Part shown: piece after piece, positions 22,515 through 34,600 of the stretch
Position numbering within the stretch: the first letter of the stretch is position 1
Layout of the letters: every line of letters begins with the position of its first letter
NCBI GenBank assembly: GCA_029961685.1
Contig: JARWKL010000003.1
Location: 13,279,782 to 13,343,781 of the forward strand
DNA: 64,000 bases
Reading direction: 5' to 3'
DNA from: Aristolochia californica
Lineage: Eukaryota; Streptophyta; Magnoliopsida; Piperales; Aristolochiaceae
Program-made: the position numbers and the translations under genes
Notes under the pieces: generated by a model
Databases searched by the model: none
What the model was told of the DNA's origin: nothing
The model's input: only the letters and a program-made list of their open reading frames with translations

Positions 22515-22639
22515 ACTTGCAAAAAATCTCAATCTCTCTCAAATTCTTTGTGCATACTAGCAAATTCAAGCTCCTAAATATTTACCTCTTGTTCATCAAA
22601 AGTTGACGACTTGGAAATCTCAAGGAGAACACTATCTCT

Positions 22640-23006
22640 CCAAATTTCAAGGGTGTTGTTTTTTTTATATTTCTATTTTTTTTCTTACGGTTAGAGATAG
22701 AATCTAGCTGATCTATCTCAAGGAGTGATTTGTATTCATGTATTTGAGAATACACATGGCTAAAAAGAGAGCTATAATCTTTTTTATGTAAATTTCAGCT
22801 AATAGAGCTACCAATAAAATTTTCCTATGCAAGGGTTCATGAGTGGTGACTACCAATAGAGTAACATCGATAACAAAATTTTTTTGTCTCCTATTATGGT
22901 GTGTGTCTGTTGATTGTTGCACTTGAATTAATTTTATTTACAAGCACTCAATTTTTAATTAAAATTTCTCAATTCACCCCATCTTGAGAAGCCACCTAGG
23001 TCAACA
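22640..23006 (+). repeat. Inverted R-family LTR fragment
   Basis: The + strand end reads gaagccacctaggtcaaca, the reverse complement of the R-family start (tgttgaccc..gtggcttc at 24585). Further left, aatagagctacc and gcaagggttcatgagtggt match in complement the 20480-20520 region of the duplicated unit. The left limit is approximate. Confidence 0.55.
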
Positions 23007-23499
23007 GTGTCAACTAAATTCAGATTGATTGGAAAATAAAAAATATATTTTCTTGAGATGTCATTGGCTAAAGATTATCTAATGTTTCTTAAGCCAATGG
23101 TTACTAAAATGCCCATTTATATAGGATTTTTATTTTTATAGAAATTTCAAGTTTACATAAACTAGTCAAGGATTGGTATGTGAGATAAAATGATGAAACT
23201 ATCATTGAATCAATCCTGAAACCAAGTTTCAATTAAGAAATCTCTGAAATGACATGAATATCAAATTTTGTGTTTGATATACACAATTCATGTCCCACAA
23301 GCTATTAATATCATTTTTATTTAGTATATAGCTTGGCTCATAGAATGTGCCATTTGCTTGAAGATCAAGTGATTTTTTGTGCTCAAATTTGTTTGGGTCC
23401 CACCATCTCAACAATTGAAGAGAAATCTAGGTTTCCCTTCGAAATCCAAAATTGATTCAGTCCATTTAGTTTTGATCTTCTAGTTTAGCACTCAAATGC

Positions 23500-24582
23500 A
23501 TAATGGCCGATGGTTCCTCATTTGTAGCACACATCATTATGTATAGGTGATGTCCTAACCTTTGTCTCATTTTCCCTATGGAAACTACTAGATTTTCTTT
23601 CTATTCTAGTCTCATGGACCATTTTCATGTCCCACAATTCTCACTTGGTGTCCTAATCTATTCGGAGGAGTGACTTTTCCTCAAGTTACCTTTAGTAAAA
23701 CATGGGATCAGTCGAGGGTTTTTCTTTCAACAATCCACTTGTAGAATTTTTCCATTTTGTTTTCCTCAGTAACTTCTAAGATCCTAGAGCAAAGGATATT
23801 GTATTCATTTCTCAATTTATGAATATTTTAAGAATGGAGTTCAAGTATATCGCATTCAGAGATGAGCCAATCATTAACTTCTTTAAGCTCTTCCAGTTTG
23901 GAGCAACAATCAACTTTCAAGGATTAAATTTTCTTTTTAAATTTTCTTAGCTTCTCATTTTCCTTTTCTCTTCTTCTAAGTGAGAATATGGATTCATCGA
24001 GTTCTCTCATAAGTTCTTCCTTTTAAAATTCATCATAACTATCATTTTCTAAAGTTTCATCTTTGTTTGAGATGATTTTTCCAACTAAGCATGAGTATAC
24101 ACAATCTTCAATGCCTATAACGTCTTTAAGTGTAGTGCACTCAGAGAGTGAAGAGACATATTCCTTTTTTCCTAGAAAAGTTAGATTTCAGTTTATCCTA
24201 TAAATCCTTAGCTAATTTATAAGATGGAAAAGAATCTAACCATTCATCACTTAAAGAACTAAGAACGAGTTCCATATCCTTAGCATTGAAATCAACATTT
24301 GCAATGTCTAAGTCATCCCAGTCACATACTTATTTAGGAATAATCTTGCCTTTTACATTTTTGGATGGGATGAAGGATCCATTGGTGATTGCTTTCATAA
24401 TTCAAATTCAATGAATTATAAGAAAAATTCCTTTCTAATTTTCCAACATTGGTATTGTGAACTATCAAGTGTGGATACGAAATTGGTCATGACCCTCTTG
24501 GAACGTAATGTCTACTTGAGATGCCATTGAAATCACTCATGGAATCAATTTTAATTTAAAAAATTATCATGCTCTATTACCA
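23500..24582 (-). pseudogene. SIRE-like copia gag relic with PBS
   Basis: On the minus strand the PBS (TGGTAATAGAGC, 24582-24571) is followed by a gag with WDDLDIANVDFNAKDMELVL and SSLSDEWLDSFPSYKLAKDL (about 24330-24190), a charged coiled-coil-like region (RELDESIFSLRRREKENEKL) and a zinc knuckle CYK-stop-GTIGHYAFEC (about 23545-23500), whose second Cys has become a stop. Gag of this layout is usual in SIRE/Maximus copia elements. Several stops and frameshifts make it a pseudogene. 23007-23500 probably belongs to the same relic, but no domain is recognisable there. Confidence 0.7.
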
Positions 24583-24584
24583 AT

Positions 24585-27384
24585 TGTTGACCCAAGTGGC
24601 TTCTTAATGTTGGTAGGGGGGGTGGTGGAGGGGGAGAGAGAGGGGGGGGGGGGGGGTGTGAATTGAGATTCTATGTTAACATTTAACGCACATGGAGTGC
24701 TAAAATAAAATATGGCAAATAACAAAATAAGCACAAACCATAAGGAGATATGAATTTTTTTTCTCACTGTTTACCAAATGGTTGTCATCGTCCAAACACC
24801 CTTTTTCAAAAACAAATTCACTAATTACTCTATTAGCTCAAAAGACAGAGATTTGAGGCTATCTTTAAGCCACGTGTAATCCCAAATTATACAAATTGAT
24901 CTCTCCCAAGAGATTCAATAAAAAATAGATCAAGGATCTTGTTTGCACTCCCTTTCTAGATTTTAGGCTTTAGAATGCCAATTGTTCTAGCTTTAAGATA
25001 CTAGAGAATCTCTACAAGAGAAAGTATAAAATACAAAAGAATAAAAATAAACTTGCAACTTTATTTTCGGAGAGATAGCCCTTCTCAAAGTCCTCTAAAA
25101 CTTTAAGTAGAAGAGAAGAAATGTGTAAGAGCTTGATGAAACTTTGAATGCAAAGAATGAGAAGAGAGATTGAAAGATTTGGAAAATTTTGAGGTTTTTC
25201 TCTTTTAAAGCGTAAAATCAGAGTATTAAGGTTAGAAATAATTTTCCAAACGCTGGGTATGCCAATATAAGCCCAATTGTTAGTCCTCTATGAATGTTGT
25301 TGAATTTATGGAAAAGAGAAATACTTCATTGACTTCTTAACTTATTATAATCAGAGTACATGAACCTCTATTTATAATAGAGGAAGGTAGTAGAGTCTAA
25401 TTAGAATAAAACTACCTTTGTCCCAATTACACCCAAACTCCAACACTTAAAGATAAGTCCTAGCATAATTAAATAACTCAAAATAGATAAAAGACAAACA
25501 GAACTCAAACTAGAAATATTCTATGATGTCACCATAAGATAAAGATGCCTTTTGAGTCCTTCTTGACCTTCCAACTTATGTGATAAGGATGCCAGTTTGT
25601 GGTAATCATGGTGGGTCCTACTTGTTATTGGGCACATTTTGTGGACTTTCCTTGGTCTTGTGGCCCATCTTATAATACTCTTAGATATGTGAGCCTTCCT
25701 TGGTCATGTGGGCTTGGGTCTATCTTCCAAACAGTTACGCAAATAAATCGGCTTAAATTTGGATTTTCAATCCAACAGAATACCAACATGACCTTTGATT
25801 ATTCCAATGCGAATATAACTTTAAATATAGATCAGATAGACATAAAACTTTATCCTTATGAAACTAGAATCAAATAAATTTCATCCAAGTATAACTTCTC
25901 TTCATAAAATATAATTATTAGAAGATAAATAATCTGATAGATTTCGGTCTCTATCATCTGGCTGAACTATGTCTTGTTTCTCCTTTTTTTCTAGCATGAC
26001 CATTGACTCTTCCAAGATCAATATCTCCATATAAAAAAATCATACCAAGAATTGGTTGAATAGGTAACTAAATAGACTTACATATATTTCTTTTGATATA
26101 TAACTCTCTATATAAAGTCTCTTTCTTCATAGCATAAAATACGTCGGAAGTTGAAGCTTTTTGCTACTGCTCGAACCTCCTTTGCAATCTGACCTTTACT
26201 GTTTCAAATATCTATTTATCTTTGTAGATTACTCCGGTCGGAAAAAAAATCATCCTTTCTTGGAAAATAGACTCAAATATATTTTCGTCAACATATAATT
26301 TATAATATAAAAATCTCATTATAGAGGTGAAAAATGCAAAGTAAACTACAGGTGTAGGGACTTAAAAAATAACTACAAACCTAGACTTAAGGTTTAGGGT
26401 TTAGAAAAAAGGATCTCATTATCTCTGTGGGTTGACTAAGTCAACTCACAGAACCTGCTCTGATACCATATTGAATTTATGGAAAAGAGAAATACTTCAT
26501 TGACTTCTTAACTTGTTATAATCAGAGTACATGAACCTCTATTTATTATAAAGGAAGGTAGTAGAGTCCGATTACAATAAAACTACCTTTGTCCCAATTA
26601 CACCCAAACTCTAACACTTAAAGGTAAGTCCTAACATAATTAAATAACTCAATATAGATAAAAAACAAACACAACTCAAACTAAAACTCTTCTTTGATGT
26701 CACCATAAAATAAAGATGCCTTTTTGAGTCCTTGATCTTTCAACTTATGTGATAAGAATGCCAGCTCGTGGTAATCATGGTGGGTCCTACTTCTTATGTG
26801 CTTGGGCCCATTTTCCCTGGTGTTGTGGCCCATCTTATAATACTCTTAGATATGTGGGCCTTTCTTGGTCATGTGGGCTTGGGCATATCTTCCAACAAGT
26901 GTGGGGGGCTATATATAGGTTTCTCAACCAAACTAGCCATTTTTTTCCATTACCAAGAAGCTACAAAAGTATTGATCAATCAACAAAAAGGTATGATCGA
27001 TCAACCACGTATAAAGATTACATTTTTTAGGTCCCCTAAGCCTATTGATTGACCAACAACAATAAAAAAGTTCTCAACCTTTTAGAAAACTCATTGATCG
27101 ATCAACCCAATTTGATTGATTGATCATGCTTTATAAAATAAGCTATGCAGAATTTTGTATGATTGATCATTTAATAGGGGATGATCTATGATGCTTTGTC
27201 ATCTTCTTGTCAGCATTTTATATGATCAATCATGCTTGAGTCAATGTTTGATCATGCTTTATAAGTTATGTCAGACTGCATTCTGGTTAATCAATCAACC
27301 ACATGTAGGTTGATCGATCATGCAATATGCCAATATACTATTTTGATACTTAAGCATGATATATGATATACTAAGGGATTTAAC
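24585..27384 (-). repeat. Long LTR (R family), copy 2, 5' LTR of the SIRE-like relic, split by A2
   Basis: Starts TGTTGACCCAAGTGGC directly beside the PBS and runs to about 27384, with 1600 bp of element A2 inserted at 25297. A 15-bp G run (24642-24656) sits near its start. The part right of A2 (26960-27330) repeats the TGATCGATCA-rich block of copy 1. The distal end is uncertain; ttaaca near 27384 is a candidate. Confidence 0.6.
25298..26897 (-). mobile_element. Non-autonomous LTR element A2, 1.6 kb
   Basis: LTRs 25298-25732 and 26469-26897 (about 430 bp) begin (TG/TA)TTGAATTTATGG and end TTCCAA(A)CA in + coordinates. The + strand cctgctctgatacca at 26454-26468 is the complement of a perfect TGGTATCAGAGCAGG PBS, so the element reads on the minus strand. 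The flanks aatgt (25293-25297) and agtgt (26898-26902) differ at one base and fit a target duplication. The 736-bp internal region has no protein domain but matches A1 and A3. The unoccupied equivalent of the insertion site is seen in R copy 1 near 19946. Confidence 0.88.
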
Positions 27385-30300
27385 ATTGCAAAACATTTAT
27401 ATATATTCAATTAAAACTTAGTTTTAAAAATGTTTCATGCCATAAAGCTCCATAACATCATTGTTCTTAAGAATCAAAGTTTGGTTGGCAATGTACTTAC
27501 ATACTAGAGTTCTTGATATTTTCTATTTGACTTTGACTCTAGGTCTTAAAGTCATTGTTCTTCTTCTTTGTGTAAGTTTTTCTACTCAATAATCTTCAAT
27601 GTGAGAATTCCTTTGTCTTGAGTTTTTTCAATAGACCTCGTAGTATTTGTGATGAAGGTTTGTGTCTAAAATACACCGATAACATCATTAGTAGCACATT
27701 TTCAAGCTACCCATTTTCTTATTATAAAATTAATGGAGATCAACATGCTCTTACCATGGGTCTAATACATTGATGTGAAACCTATACTAAATGGGTGACT
27801 TAATGCCATTTCAAGATAAGACACATTTGATCAATACTATAATGTATGGATAAACTATTTGAGAAGAAGTACTCTGAAATGATGAAAAATTTTATATGGT
27901 TTAGAAGTCAATGTATGTTTGGATGCTCATATTCTCTCTTATTTTTATTTTTAGTGAATCCTCCTTTAATATCCATCACCTACAACCATTGGCCAATCAT
28001 ATGTGGTACAATGTAAATGAAAGCCAGAACTAGTGTAAATAATTTTAGCATGCATGAAAAGGTTAAATTTGAAATTTATGGATTAATATGCATCAAAATG
28101 CTGCATGTTTTCATTGAGAAATTAGTGCAATTGTTTGGGACCCGTAACAAAAAAGGTTGAAAATCCATTTTGACATAGAAAAAAAAAATTTGATCTCATA
28201 ATCCCCATTTAGATAATTTCGATGATAACAAAAACTCTAGTACTAATGATGTGTTTTAAGTATATTGTGCAGCTCAATAAGCCCCAAAGGAGATTTTTGG
28301 CAGCATATATATTCATCCCATTATGGTTCATCTCAATGGTCCACACAAGAAGGGAACAAATAGTTTATACCAGAAAGCACACCATCCAAACAACATAGCT
28401 GCACTATTTGACCAAGCAACATAAAGGAAGAATCATTTTTGAAAATAGCTAACCCAAAAGAGGCAAGAGAGTAAAACAAGTAAAACAAGTAAAACAAGAT
28501 GATCAAATGAAGTGTCAAAATCTAAACGAGTCAAGCCCTCAAGTGAAAGACAAAAAGGGAGTGAGGATATAGTGAAAAAAGAATCAAGCACAAAGAAATA
28601 GAGATTTTTGAATGGGAAAAAGAGTTGAACCCAGCTAGGAGGATTTGACCCTGAGCATAGTAGTTGAACCTATTTGAATGCAGAAAAATCAAAACCAAGG
28701 AGTCTAACCCCATTTATAGTAGGCACATGATTCGAAACCATGTTGCAAAAATTCAACTTTTTAGAATGTTAAAGGCAAATTATGACCAACATGTTTTCCC
28801 TAAATGACCTAAAAACGTGTTCAATTGAAAAAATAGGATTTATTGATTTTTCATAAATTTTGGATCTAGTTTCTACCTTTTTCAAAATACCTAAAACAAT
28901 TTTATCCATTCATAACGATTAGTTTTTAGAACGTCAGGAATAGTGCTATTTACCACAATTTTTCCCCAAATATAATCTCTTTCTTCCTACAATGAAAATC
29001 AAACCCTTCAAGTCCTCATACTTGTTTTGAGAAGTTTTAGCTTCCTCCAAGCCTTAAAAAGGAAGCAAATTTTGGAGGTTTTCTCCTTTGAGCTAAGTAT
29101 TTCAGTTCTTAACTTCTAAATTATGATTGAATACATAGAAGTCAAATTTTAGAACATGTCCCATGTGTTTTAAAGATCATATTTGATTCAGCCATTGTAT
29201 TACGAGTAGTTGTGAGATTGAGTACCTCTCAAAAATTTTATTAGCAACCTTCTTTATTTTCAAATAACAACTTATATATTCATTGGGGCATTTGAAAGGG
29301 GTTTTGAAAAACACTGAAACTTGGGGATAATATTTCGAATCCAAGTATTTGCATACTCAAACTTTGAGATAGATTGATTATACTTGGACAAATATAATGA
29401 ACTAGAGCCATAGCACTTTGGAATAATTCATTAAAATTTATAATTACTACCCATGGACTATAATTTGAAACCAAATATTACATTGAACTATTTTATGTAT
29501 GTTCTCTAATTCAAAAAATCATTCCTAGAGTTACATTGAGAAAATATTTGTAGATCAAATTATTATGGATTATCTTGAGCTGCTTATATCTTTAAATTAA
29601 GTCATTAAGGGTTAGTGTAAGTTGTTGATGACATTGATAGGTTCTGGGATTGTTATACCTATTTATTTGTGTTTGGATGATCAAATCAGCTTATTGAGAG
29701 ACATTTTACATGGGGCTAGATTGTACATAAGTAATTTCTGCAAATTGGGTCAAATCTTGAGCAAGCAAGACCATTTACTCCCAAATAATTCCAGAGAAGC
29801 TATTGTGGTTGAGGTAATTGGGGTTGGCAGGTTGACTTTGTTGTTGTGTGAACCGTAAGACATTGTGTAGGCAGGTAGTGCTAAAATTTTTTGTGGATCT
29901 AGGATGGTGTGCCTACTGAGCTACTGAAAATCCCTATGTGATCTAGGCTTGTATTCCCTATTGACTTGCTGGAAATTCCCTTTTGTGAGTTTAGGCTAGT
30001 GTTCCTAGTTAGCTATTTTAAATCTAAGTAATATTGTGGTATTGTAAATTGGTTGTTGTGGTCATTGAGTGGAGTAAGTCCATATGTGGTCAGCATTGTA
30101 ATAGGTCAGAGGTAGTTTGTTATAGATTTTGTAAGGGAACCCAAACTTAGAGGAATCTCAAGGTGCCAAACACATCTTGGGAGTTGGACTAGCAATTCAT
30201 GGAAGGATAGTGAACCATCTAAAAATCCTATATGTACTTTGTTTATGATTACTTTTGCTTGTAGTTAGATAATTGTACACAAACATTAATTGCTAGATAA

Positions 30301-30524
30301 GTTTTATTCTTTGAATCAATTGAAAGAATAAATATACACATTGGAACAAATGAAAGGGGTTAAAATCATAAGTAGAAGTTAACAAACCTTCTCCTACTTT
30401 CAAGGTGAATTAGTGCCCCTCCAAAAAAAATGGTTATGTGAGAAGTTTCTCCTATTGTTATACCTTTACAATTAGAATGGTTCTCTTAGTTGCTGTTTAA
30501 AGGGGAAGATCTCTGAAACAGTTG
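27385..30524. other. Long AT-rich stretch with no recognised gene
   Basis: Short ORFs only. A few direct repeats (gtaaaacaa x3 near 28470-28498) and a degenerate ~46-bp tandem repeat (29885-30020). The text near 30060-30200 has the look of retrotransposon leader sequence, but I could not tie it to an element. Confidence 0.4.
29885..30020. repeat. Degenerate tandem repeat, ~46-bp unit, about 3 copies
   Basis: Units share a core of the type gtg(g/a)(t/g)(c/t)tagg(a/c)t..gt(g/a)t(g/t)cct followed by a tgctggaaattcc-like tail (29893, 29937 and 29985). They lie in frame with nothing recognisable. Confidence 0.5.
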
Positions 30525-31340
30525 GATTAAAAAATGTATTTCTACACATATATCTATCAGAAGAGATATAGATGAGCCGACCTCCAAGTTTTTTAGATTC
30601 ACTTTATCTTGATTATTTTTGAAAATTGAAGAAGGTTCTATACGGCCTTAAATAGGCTCCTCAAACCTGGTTTTATAGGTTTACAAGTTTTCTTCAAGAG
30701 CATTGGTTTCAGAGTGTGCTTTACCAATCTTCTTATCTTAGTTTATATTTATTCTAAGGGAGTTTTCGTGCTTTTTCTTAATTATGTGGATTATATTGAA
30801 TTTATTAGAAACTTTCACACTCCCATATAGTCCTTAATTTGTACTTTTCAAGGAGAACAAAAATCTTGGTTCATTATATTATTTTCTAGATGTAGAAGTT
30901 GTTATTAGAAATCCTCTTTACTTCTTACTAAATAAAATAATGTGTTATAATTGCTTGTGAAGTTTAATATAAAAAATGTAAGTTTTGTTATATACATCTA
31001 GTTGTCAATACTTGTTTTTGTTCTCATGTTGGTTAACTATTGGATAATCCTTAAGAGTACAAACAAGATGTGGGCCCTCTTCAATATCTAACCTTTAAAT
31101 TAACCAGACCCATCCATGCAGTCAAGCTTGTATTGTAGTTTATGCATCTATCAACGGATACACATCTTAAAATTGTCAAAATAATTCTTTGGTATCTCTA
31201 GGGCTCTTTACATAATAGATTACATATTATGAAGTTTAGCTTTCCATTAGTTGTGTATTTTGATTCAGATTGGGCTGCTTGTCCAGATACTTGCCAATCT
31301 ACTTCTAGTTATTTATTATTATGTTTATGGATCTAATATA
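30525..31340 (+). pseudogene. Ty1/copia RT-RNase H relic (copia-3)
   Basis: The + strand reads LKNVFLHIYLSEEI, KLKKVLYGLK then APQTWFYRF, later LLDNP and EYKQDVGPLQYLTF (copia: EYRRLVGALQYLTF), LTRPIHAVKLV, STDTHLKIVKIILWYL, and DSDWAACPDTCQST, the RNase H active-site region (DSDWAACPDTRRST in relatives). Frames change and stops are frequent. Its strand is opposite to copia-2 on its right. No LTR could be assigned. Confidence 0.87.
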
Positions 31341-31609
31341 AGGCGAGTTTTGGGGAACTTTCCCAATGAATTGATAAATTTTATACAAAGGTTCTTTTAG
31401 ATATAATAGTATAAATAAATATTAGATATTAAATAAAAATAAAAATAATAAAGAGATAGGTAAAACGTCTTTCCTAGCAAATTTAGGACATTATTTTTCC
31501 TTTTTTATTTTTAATTACTTTTCCTTCTTCTCCTTCTTTCCTTTTCCGTCTTTCCCTTTTTACCTATTTTCCTTCTTCTTTCTTTTCCTTTTTTTTTCCT
31601 TCTTACTGA

Positions 31610-34600
31610 GGGCCAATGACATAGCAGGAGAAGAAATCAAAGGACTAGAAGGACTTACCTCAAAACTGTATATGGGCCCAGGTGATGGAGGAGCCATGGG
31701 AGGAGAAGTCTCTTCAGCATTTGGATGTAGTAGTTAATCGTTTGATGGAGCAAAGGGTCTTGGTGTTTCTGAGAGATTTAAACCTATAGAAGGTGAGCTT
31801 TGTCTAGTATAGAATGGTTAATACTCACAAAAGGTGACATTAGTAGAAATAAAGGTATGATGTAATCTTGTGTGGTAACAAATATATCCTTTTTGTCTTT
31901 CGCATATCCAAGAAATATACACTTAAAGGCTTGAGCATATAGTTTGGTTTGAGTCGGAGTAGAGTTGTGAAAAAAGAAATTTAGAGGAAGTCGAAAAGAC
32001 TATATCTATGGTAGGAGTAAGGAGATGGGAGACGGGTTATGCAAAATAGAAGAGGGCATGCAATAAGAACTATATAGGTCCAATAAAATTGGAAAACATT
32101 CATAGAAAATAAAGGGTTCAAGTCACTTCTTTTTTAGGAGTATAGGCACATCAATTTTGGTGAGTAATGCCTTTTTGTTTGAAAAATGATTGAAATTATT
32201 AAGAGACACCCATTTTTTAAAGGGTGGCATGGATTTTAAATAATGAGAACTTTCATAGATGTGGCATAAAATTATAATTATGCAAGTTGTGTATGTCCTC
32301 TCATGTCTTTTTCCTTTTGAGACATTTAGCCCTAAGGGCATTGTAATCATTGTAAACACCTTCACAACTATAAATATAGCCTCAAGGCATAGGGTAGATC
32401 ATTTTGATCCTCTTCCTCTTGGCTCAAATTCGTTTGTCCACCTCTCCCTCTTTTCCTTTTCGTTCTCTCCCTTGGTTTCTTCTCACCTCTCTCACAAGAG
32501 CTAGAGTTCCTCTCTTCTTTCCTTTCCTTGAGATCTCTTGTGTTTATGAATTGGTCCTAGAAATCAACATGGTATCAGAGTGGGGAAATATTTGATATTG
32601 AAAAGAATAAGAAGATGGAGAAGAAGGGGAGGAATAAGTAGACTAATAAAAAGAAAAAGAAAAAAGGGGAGCATCTCGTTTTTTCCCTTTAGGCTTCTTT
32701 CCATATTCCTATTTTTTGTTGGTTTTCTTACTCTCTTACCCACACATTTTATATTCCAAATGACATAGCATTGGAAAGATCATTTAGTCCAGTTTCCAAA
32801 TAAGAAATAATTTTTTAAATCAGTTTTTTTCTAGAAAGAGAACTCTATATTTTAAGTAGAGAAGGTCAAGTAGCAAAAAAGTTTCATGTAGCAACAGAAA
32901 GCCTCAATTTTATGAATGGTTTGTACCATCATTTCTGAGGATTTATATTTAGATATATATCTAAAAATAAATATATGTGAGTCTACTTTCTATCCCAATA
33001 AACCGATTCTCAATCTGATCTTTCTAGAGAAAGATATCCACATTGGAAGCATAAAAGGTCATGTTGGTAGCCTATTTCTTGCGAAGATCCGAATTTAAAC
33101 CGATTTATTTGCTTCACTTTTTGAATTGCTAATGTTGGTTAAAATTTCTATTTTTTTTCAAAATCTAGTCAAGATTGTACCAACTTGAGTATCTTTGATT
33201 CCTTAAAAGTTTCTTTTGTTTGATTTCATATTACATTAGTTTCCTTAAGAGAAGTCTTTCCCGTTAAGAGTTTAATTTCCTTTTTTACAAAGTCTGAAAA
33301 TTTTGAATTAGAAAGTCTTGTTTCCTAATTCTAGATTTCAAATATTAGTGTCCTAAATCTCCCTTATTCTAAAAATTAACTCTTGAATATTTTTTTTCCA
33401 AATTGATCAAGTTTTGTTAAAAAGTAAATGCCTTATATGAGAACTCTGTGTTTAGAAAGTTTTTTTTATAATGTTTCATCTCAAAACTTTCTTATTGGAG
33501 AAATTTTTTTGAGTTTCCTCAATTATTATGTTCATAGAGGAATTATTTTTTACCTCCCTCTTGAGATTTAGGATAAAAGTGCCTCCTTCTTACTTGGAAG
33601 TATGAAGACTTGCATTGTGAGATTCCTTCCTTTTGAAGTATGAAAAATGTTATCTTTTTATTCGCACCCTTAATTCCTCAAAGTACTTTCTTCAATTTAT
33701 TTTTGTTGAAATCACTTTGAAGCAATGCATATATACCCACGATCTAAAAATTATAGGATTGTGCCTAACATCCAGCTTGAGTCAAGTCTTTTTATTCTTC
33801 ACCCTAGAGGTGTATTTTTTTTTAGCTACCCTTAAAAAGCCAGCAATCTCTATGTTGTCCCTCTAAAGTTGGGCTATTTTTTTGCATTTGAAATTGAGTG
33901 GAGTGTGTTTTAGACTATTACCATTTTGGCTGGTGTATGGAGCTTTGTCATACAACTAGGAGTGATTTTTCTTCTCTCACCATTATGTTGTGCAAGTTAG
34001 ATCTCTTGGTAAAGAATGAAGAGATCCCCAACTTGAGAGGGAGAAGTAAATAAGAACTACCAGAACGAGGTAACCATTAATGAAGAATTCCATGTGTTGT
34101 GGTAATCAAATTTTATGTGACTCAAATATCCAAGTACATGGGAGTAGAAGATGAGAACAAGATAAGAACAAGATGAAGATTACAAGAAAGATTTGAACAA
34201 GAACAAGATGAGTCAAAGCAAGGCAATCAAAATTTATTTTTCAGGCACACACGTTTCTTGTCCAAGATTATTCGCAATTGAAGTTAAAAACAACAACTTG
34301 AGGGGAGAGTGTTAAGAGATACCCATGTGTGTAGGGGTGGCATGGCTAGTAAATAAGGAGAACTTTAATGGAGATGGCATATAATTGTAATTATGCAAGC
34401 TGGTGTATGCCCCCCCATGTCTTTTTCCTTTTGAGACATGTAGCCCTAAAGGCACTGTAGTTATTGTAAAAACCTTCATACAACTATAAATATAGCCTCA
34501 AGGTATAGAGCATCTCAAGCCTCTTTCTCTTGGCTCAAATTCTTCCATACACCTCTCTCTCTTTTCCTCTTCTTTCTCTCCTTGGTTTCTTCTCTCCTCT

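Noticed and set aside
25599..27052. A pair of similar ORFs (25599-25877 and 26768-27052, both with MVIMVGPT)
   Set aside because: They lie in the two LTR copies of A2, antisense to the element, and similarity comes from the LTR pair.
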